A stretch of DNA of 64,000 nucleotides from Floccularia luteovirens (taxonomy: Eukaryota; Basidiomycota; Agaricomycetes; Agaricales; Squamanitaceae), in the NCBI GenBank assembly GCA_009739215.1, contig VSJF01000012.1, positions 1,054,001 through 1,118,000 of the forward strand. Reading direction: 5' to 3'. The notes below the pieces were generated by a model, which had not been told where the DNA came from, did not search any database, and saw nothing but the letters and a program-made list of their open reading frames with translations. The position numbers and the translations under genes were made by a program. This document shows positions 62,544-64,000 of this stretch, piece by piece (the first letter of the stretch is position 1; each line of letters begins with the position of its first letter).

Positions 62544-63718
62544 ATGAAACACCACAGCCCTGTTCAAGCAAAACGATACACTCCAAGCGCAATAGGCGAG
62601 TTGGTCCGTGATCGACGATATTATGAAGAGAGTGACGATGGTGGATTTTGTGTATTTCAAGCAGAAAATACGCTTTTCAAGGTACTTAAATAATAGTTAA
62701 CCAATCTATCACGAGTAACTGACGGAACATGTTGAAGGTTCATAAACGCAGCTTAACTCGGGAACCATCTGCCTTCTCCGATATGTTCATCTTTTCCAAC
62801 CCATCTATCGACGAACGTAATGAGGACACTCCTGTTCCATTAAGTGATGGAGCGGAACAATTTCGGGACCTACTCTGGGTTCTACACGCTTTGTAGGTGT
62901 TTTATCATTAGGGATTATGGTTATAATTACTCAGACCCTTCAGGCCGAATGATTTATGTCCTGGACTAGAGAACTACACTGAGCCCTCACTCGAAAGGCT
63001 CCTCAATATTGCAGAGCTGACGAACAAATACTGTTTTGCGTCATACGAGTCGTGGGCCATGGAACGCCTCTATGTATTAGCTCAGGAACCATTCGGATTC
63101 TTAAGCCATTCTCCTCCGGATCTCTGTGCTCGTGTCCTCAATATTGCCGTATTGTGCGATCACAAGCGGCTTCTTAACATCATAACCCAGAAACTAATTA
63201 CACGCCTGCTATGGCACAACATCCAAGCTGAACCCATAATCGAAATTGCCCGGATGCACGGACTCCGTAAACTCCTGGGTATTGCGTACTACAGGCAACT
63301 CATTGATATGGAAGTGGTCCTTTACTATGGTAGAGCTGTTACGCAACCGGTTTTCTCGCCCTCGGTAGACATTGAGAAGCGCACGCGTTTCCTTTCTGCA
63401 CATCAATCGCTGGTCAAGACTTGGGACGAGCTTCGTAACAACCCCCCTGCCTTTCAACACGAAAGTTGCAATATGAAAAACGACTGCGCGATGATTTGGC
63501 AAAACATGTGGCTGGACACACAAGGGCTTACGGATCTGACTTTGAAGCATGGCTCTGCTGATGTCCTCGGAAAGCTTAGAGCAATGATGAATCACGTTCG
63601 AAAGGCAATGGTAGAAACGCCATTACTTAGTGTGCAGTGCATGTTGAGTGCCTTTGAAGCCATATCAGCAACTAGAGACGAATTCATCGACGGAATGGCA
63701 GGCCATTTCCAATCATAG
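62544..63718 (+). CDS. BTB/POZ domain protein, Agaricomycete type
   Basis: Exons 62544-62681, 62738-62892 and 62944-63718 give 355 residues in frame. The BTB fold is at the N-terminus: Arg-Arg-Tyr-Tyr-Glu-Glu, GGFCVFQAENTLFKVHKRSL, FSDMFIFSNP, then VPLSDGAEQFRDLLWVLHAL and LLNIAELTNKYCFASYESWA, the pattern LxVEDTLFKVHKxxLxxxSxxFxxMF common in mushroom BTB proteins. The C-terminal 200 residues are helical (VLNIAVLCDHKRLLNIITQK, IIEIARMHGLRKLLGIAYYR) with a Cys-containing segment. These families are expanded in Agaricomycetes and may be Cul3 adaptors, which is inference. The Met at 62544 (MKHHSPVQ) was preferred; an in-frame Met at 62220 is less likely. Confidence 0.82.
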
Positions 63719-63973
63719 CGATTATGCTGCGCTACGGCTCAGACTTTGAATTGTACTAGATGATGTTGATAGCGGTCTCTGCGCAGTACTTGGAGGCCAA
63801 TCGAGCCCGTTTGGTGATGTGTGGGCGTGACATCATCGGGGCTGTCCTGTTTGTCTCCTTTAAATAGACTACCTAATAATAGCTGAGATGCCACGGTTTT
63901 GGATACCTATATAAATGGGGAGTCGTTCAACTTAATCCCTCACCCCTCTCTCTTCCACACTGTATCAGCTCAA
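63719..63973. promoter_or_regulatory. Promoter region with TATA box at the right edge
   Basis: TATATAAAT at 63908-63916 is followed by a C/T-rich leader (about 63933-63962) and an ATG at 63974. The order of TATA box, pyrimidine-rich initiator and ATG, within 70 bases, strongly suggests a gene start here. Confidence 0.6.
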
Positions 63974-64000
63974 ATGGATGCCCCTAAACCTACCATGAAC
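63974..64000 (+). CDS. Partial CDS, first nine codons of the next gene
   Basis: The sequence reads MDAPKPTMN up to the window edge, after a TATA box and CT-rich leader. It is too short for a family call. Confidence 0.5.

Overview
This window is nuclear DNA of a filamentous basidiomycete, most likely an Agaricomycete (mushroom-forming fungus). The genes are dense, lie on both strands and are broken by many introns of about 45-65 nt with GT...AG ends. The gene complement is fungal: alternative oxidase, pyruvate decarboxylase, delta-12 desaturase, Pet127, Spo71, and a BTB protein and secreted families of Agaricomycete type. No bacterial operon, phage, CRISPR array, intact transposon, rRNA or convincing tRNA was seen.

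Layout. 1-9 kb: alternative oxidase, a Spo71-like PH-domain protein, mitochondrial ribosomal protein uS12m, and the SUMO ligase Nse2. 9.9-19 kb: proteasome receptor Rpn13, a short coiled-coil SCOC-like protein convergent with an Arl8 GTPase, Pet127, and a universal stress protein. 19-35 kb: an M3 oligopeptidase and pyruvate decarboxylase in tandem, a casein kinase 1 relative, a delta-12 desaturase, Cdc123, a sterol C-3 dehydrogenase (Erg26-like), and borealin. 35-40 kb: RNase P/MRP subunit Pop1 and a small mitochondrial membrane protein. 40-46 kb: an accessory stretch with two secreted proteins and a nuclease relic. 46-55.4 kb: a Gfo/Idh/MocA oxidoreductase, TAF6, a large disordered Ser-rich protein and an NTF2-fold protein. 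55.4-58.5 kb: a gene desert with a decayed acetyl-CoA-carboxylase-like fragment. 58.5-64 kb: a secretory membrane protein, eIF3i, a BTB protein, and the first codons of another gene.

The genes are mainly housekeeping and do not form a biosynthetic cluster. Several serve mitochondria (AOX, uS12m, Pet127, the 38.7 kb protein). Others serve translation (Cdc123, eIF3i), RNA processing (Pop1), lipid synthesis (desaturase, Erg26-like) and genome maintenance (Nse2, borealin). Several pairs are divergent across 150-310 bp and probably share promoters.

The most notable signals are very small exons recovered by matching the spliced protein to its family: 6 nt in the M3 peptidase, 9 nt in Arl8, 12 nt in Rpn13, 17 nt in AOX, and an eIF3i first coding exon that is only the ATG. 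Also notable are the SCOC/Arl8 gene pair, and a CK1-type kinase with Gln in place of the HRDxK lysine plus a duplicated C-terminal repeat. Gene models were spliced by eye. Family calls come from remembered motifs, not searches.
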